Below are positions 5,018 through 6,721 of a stretch of DNA of 6,721 nucleotides, piece after piece (the first letter of the stretch is position 1; each line of letters opens with the position of its first letter). Under the pieces are notes generated by a model. It was not told the origin of the DNA, searched no databases, and was given only the letters and a program-made list of their open reading frames with translations. The position numbers and the translations under genes were made by a program. The stretch is from Candidatus Atribacteria bacterium. Lineage in GTDB: Bacteria; Atribacterota; Atribacteria; Atribacterales; Caldatribacteriaceae. The DNA lies in assembly GCA_029982105.1 (NCBI GenBank), contig JARRCQ010000090.1, positions 1-6,721 of the forward strand, written 5' to 3'.

Positions 5018-6721
5018 ATGGCTAAAGTAGCAGAGGAAATGAAGGAAGGAATGGGTCAGAGAAAGTTGGTTACCATTTATTTGGATGGTAGAGAAACGCA
5101 AGTACCAGAAGGAGTTAGCATTTTGGAAGCTTGCAATATGGAAGGTATAAAAATCCCCACTCTTTGTTATCTTGAGGGGCTAACCCCTTGGGGAGGATGT
5201 CGCATCTGCATGGTAGAAGTTGAAGGACAACCTAATCTTGTAGCTTCCTGTGTTACTGCAGTGCGAGAAGGTATGAAAATCAGAACTTCCTCTAAACCAG
5301 TAAGAGAAGCTCGTAAAACTAATCTCGAGCTTTTGCTTTCTAACCATCCTCTGGATTGTCAATTATGTGATCGCAATGGTTCTTGTGAACTGCAGGATTT
5401 ATCCTATCAATTGGGTGTGCGGGAAATCCGTTTTCCGGGGGAGAAAAAGACTTATGAAGTAGACCTAAGTAGTCCCTCGGTTAAAAGAGATGCTAATCGA
5501 TGCATCTTATGTGGTCGGTGTATCAGAACTTGTCAGGAAATACAAACAGTTTTTGCTATTGATTTTGCTAACCGAGGTTTTGATAGTGTAGTTAGCCCTT
5601 CTTTGGGACTTCCTTTGGGAGAGAGTGTGTGTGTTAATTGTGGGCAGTGCATTCTGGCCTGTCCTACAGGAGCGCTTTCTGAAGTTTCTCATGTGGAAAT
5701 GGTGTGGGAAGCTTTAGAAGACCCGGAAAAATTTGTAATTTTGCAAACTGCTCCAGCTGTGAGAGTGAGTATTGGAGAGCCTTTTGGTTTACCACCTGGA
5801 ACAGTGACTACTGGTAAAATGGTAGCAGCGTTCCGGAGATTGGGATTTGATAAAGTATTTGATACCAATTTCACTGCTGACTTAACTATTATTGAAGAAG
5901 GAACGGAATTTATCAATCGTTTACAAAAAGGAGGAAAATTACCTCTCATAACTTCTTGTAGTCCGGGCTGGATAAAATTTATGGAGCATTTTTATCCTCA
6001 ACTAATGGATAATGTATCTACTTGTAAATCACCGCAGCAAATGTTTGGGGCAGTGGCCAAGACTTATTATGCTCAAAAATTAGGGATAGACCCTCAAGAC
6101 ATGATAGTGGTTTCTATTATGCCTTGCACAGCTAAGAAGTTTGAATGTCAACGAGAAGAAATGAGATCCAGCGGTTGCCAGGATGTAGACTATTCTCTTA
6201 CCACTCGAGAAGCAGCTCGGATGCTCAAAGAAAAAGGTATTGACTTAAGAGAGATGCCGGAAGAAGAATTTGATGATCCCTTGGGAATTTCTACTGGAGC
6301 AGGGGCAGTTTTTGGGGCAACAGGAGGAGTGATGGAAGCCGCCCTGCGCTCGGTTTACGAAATAGTTAGTGGCAAAACCTTAGAAAACCTCGATTTCTAT
6401 GATGTGCGGGGAATGGAAGGAGTAAAGGAAGCTACAGTCAATATTGATGGTTTAGAAGTAAACGTAGCTGTGGCTCATAGCTTGGGTAAAGCCCGGAAAG
6501 TTTTAGACCAGGTGAAGGAAGGGAATTCTAAATATCATTTTATCGAAATTATGGCTTGTCCGGGGGGATGCATTGGTGGCGGAGGGCAACCTATACCTAC
6601 CAATTTAGAAATTAGAATGAAGAGAATTGAGGCTATCTACCGGGTAGATAAGAATCTTCCTTTGCGGAAATCCCATGAAAACCCGGCAGTAAAGCAGTTG
6701 TATGATGAGTTCCTGGGTGAA
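5018..6721 (+). CDS. hydA: [FeFe]-hydrogenase catalytic subunit HydA, trimeric/HndD type (3' partial)
   Basis: The frame is open from the ATG at 5018 to the last base: 568 residues with no stop, so only the extreme C-terminus is missing. It catalyses reversible H2 formation from protons at the H-cluster. Fe-S domains in order: [2Fe-2S] with C50, C61, C64 and C78; His-Cys [4Fe-4S] with H110, C114, C117 and C123; two ferredoxin-type [4Fe-4S] motifs with C162, C165, C168, C172 and C205, C208, C211, C215. The H-cluster domain has L1 TSCSPGW (312-318), L2 MPCTAKKFE with C370, and L3 EIMACPGGCIGGGG with C514 and C518. The SHENPAVKQLYDEFLGE end is the usual small-subunit-like tail. This four-cluster N-terminal layout is that of HydA/HndD partners of NuoE/NuoF-like subunits, matching the genes upstream. 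L1 has Ser where monomeric hydrogenases have a second Cys. Whether an extra C-terminal [2Fe-2S] domain follows, as in Thermotoga HydA, cannot be seen here. Confidence 0.96.
   Translation, partial: MAKVAEEMKEGMGQRKLVTIYLDGRETQVPEGVSILEACNMEGIKIPTLCYLEGLTPWGGCRICMVEVEGQPNLVASCVTAVREGMKIRTSSKPVREARKTNLELLLSNHPLDCQLCDRNGSCELQDLSYQLGVREIRFPGEKKTYEVDLSSPSVKRDANRCILCGRCIRTCQEIQTVFAIDFANRGFDSVVSPSLGLPLGESVCVNCGQCILACPTGALSEVSHVEMVWEALEDPEKFVILQTAPAVRVSIGEPFGLPPGTVTTGKMVAAFRRLGFDKVFDTNFTADLTIIEEGTEFINRLQKGGKLPLITSCSPGWIKFMEHFYPQLMDNVSTCKSPQQMFGAVAKTYYAQKLGIDPQDMIVVSIMPCTAKKFECQREEMRSSGCQDVDYSLTTREAARMLKEKGIDLREMPEEEFDDPLGISTGAGAVFGATGGVMEAALRSVYEIVSGKTLENLDFYDVRGMEGVKEATVNIDGLEVNVAVAHSLGKARKVLDQVKEGNSKYHFIEIMACPGGCIGGGGQPIPTNLEIRMKRIEAIYRVDKNLPLRKSHENPAVKQLYDEFLGE

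Noticed and set aside
5175..5193. Overlapping alternative hairpins, AGGGG/CCCCT and CCCC/GGGG, near the 5' end of hydA.
   Set aside because: The short stems lie within codons for LEGLTPWGG in the [2Fe-2S] domain. There is no leader region around them, so an attenuator is not supported.
5180..5949. Short minus-strand open frames opposite hydA.
   Set aside because: The plus strand encodes a continuous, motif-complete hydrogenase here; the antisense frames show no domain signature.

Overview
The window is one block of four same-strand genes with no intergenic gap longer than about 20 bases. It encodes soluble flavin and iron-sulfur machinery that moves electrons between NAD(P)H, probably ferredoxin, and H2. 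Both edges cut through genes, so the operon is larger than what is shown. The organism is an anaerobic, fermentative or acetogenic type of bacterium: trimeric [FeFe]-hydrogenases of this kind are found in Thermotogae, Firmicutes, Desulfovibrio and many uncultured phyla. The sequence is AT-rich by eye, with frequent AGA, TTA and GAA codons and strong AGGAGG-type ribosome binding sites. I cannot name the phylum; a deep-branching Firmicute or a candidate phylum such as Atribacterota or Omnitrophota would fit but is not shown.

Layout. (1) 1-2892: a 5'-truncated fusion, with a NuoF/HydB-like NADH:FMN module followed in the same chain by a GltD/NfnB-like FAD, NAD(P) and iron-sulfur module. (2) 2889-3353: a NuoE/HydC-like [2Fe-2S] subunit, overlapping gene 1 by ATGA. 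(3) 3364-4998: a second NuoF/HydB-like subunit that has lost all four cysteines of its N-terminal thioredoxin-like [2Fe-2S] domain and has no C-terminal ferredoxin domain. (4) 5018 to the window end: the [FeFe]-hydrogenase catalytic subunit HydA, complete except for its extreme C-terminus.

How they may work together. Genes 2-4 make a HydABC-type NAD(P)H-linked hydrogenase. Gene 1 adds an NfnB-like half, so the locus joins the parts of an NADH-dependent hydrogenase with those of an Nfn/Stn-type transhydrogenase. The hydrogenase's own HydB lacks exactly the accessory clusters that normal HydB carries, while its paralogue carries an extra flavin domain at the equivalent C-terminal position. This suggests a division of labour between two NuoF paralogues, or one larger complex coupling H2, NADH, NADPH and perhaps ferredoxin. 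That is inference from gene order and domain content; the individual family assignments rest on motifs read in the sequence. The two NuoF-like regions also share near-identical DNA tracts, pointing to duplication with later sequence exchange.
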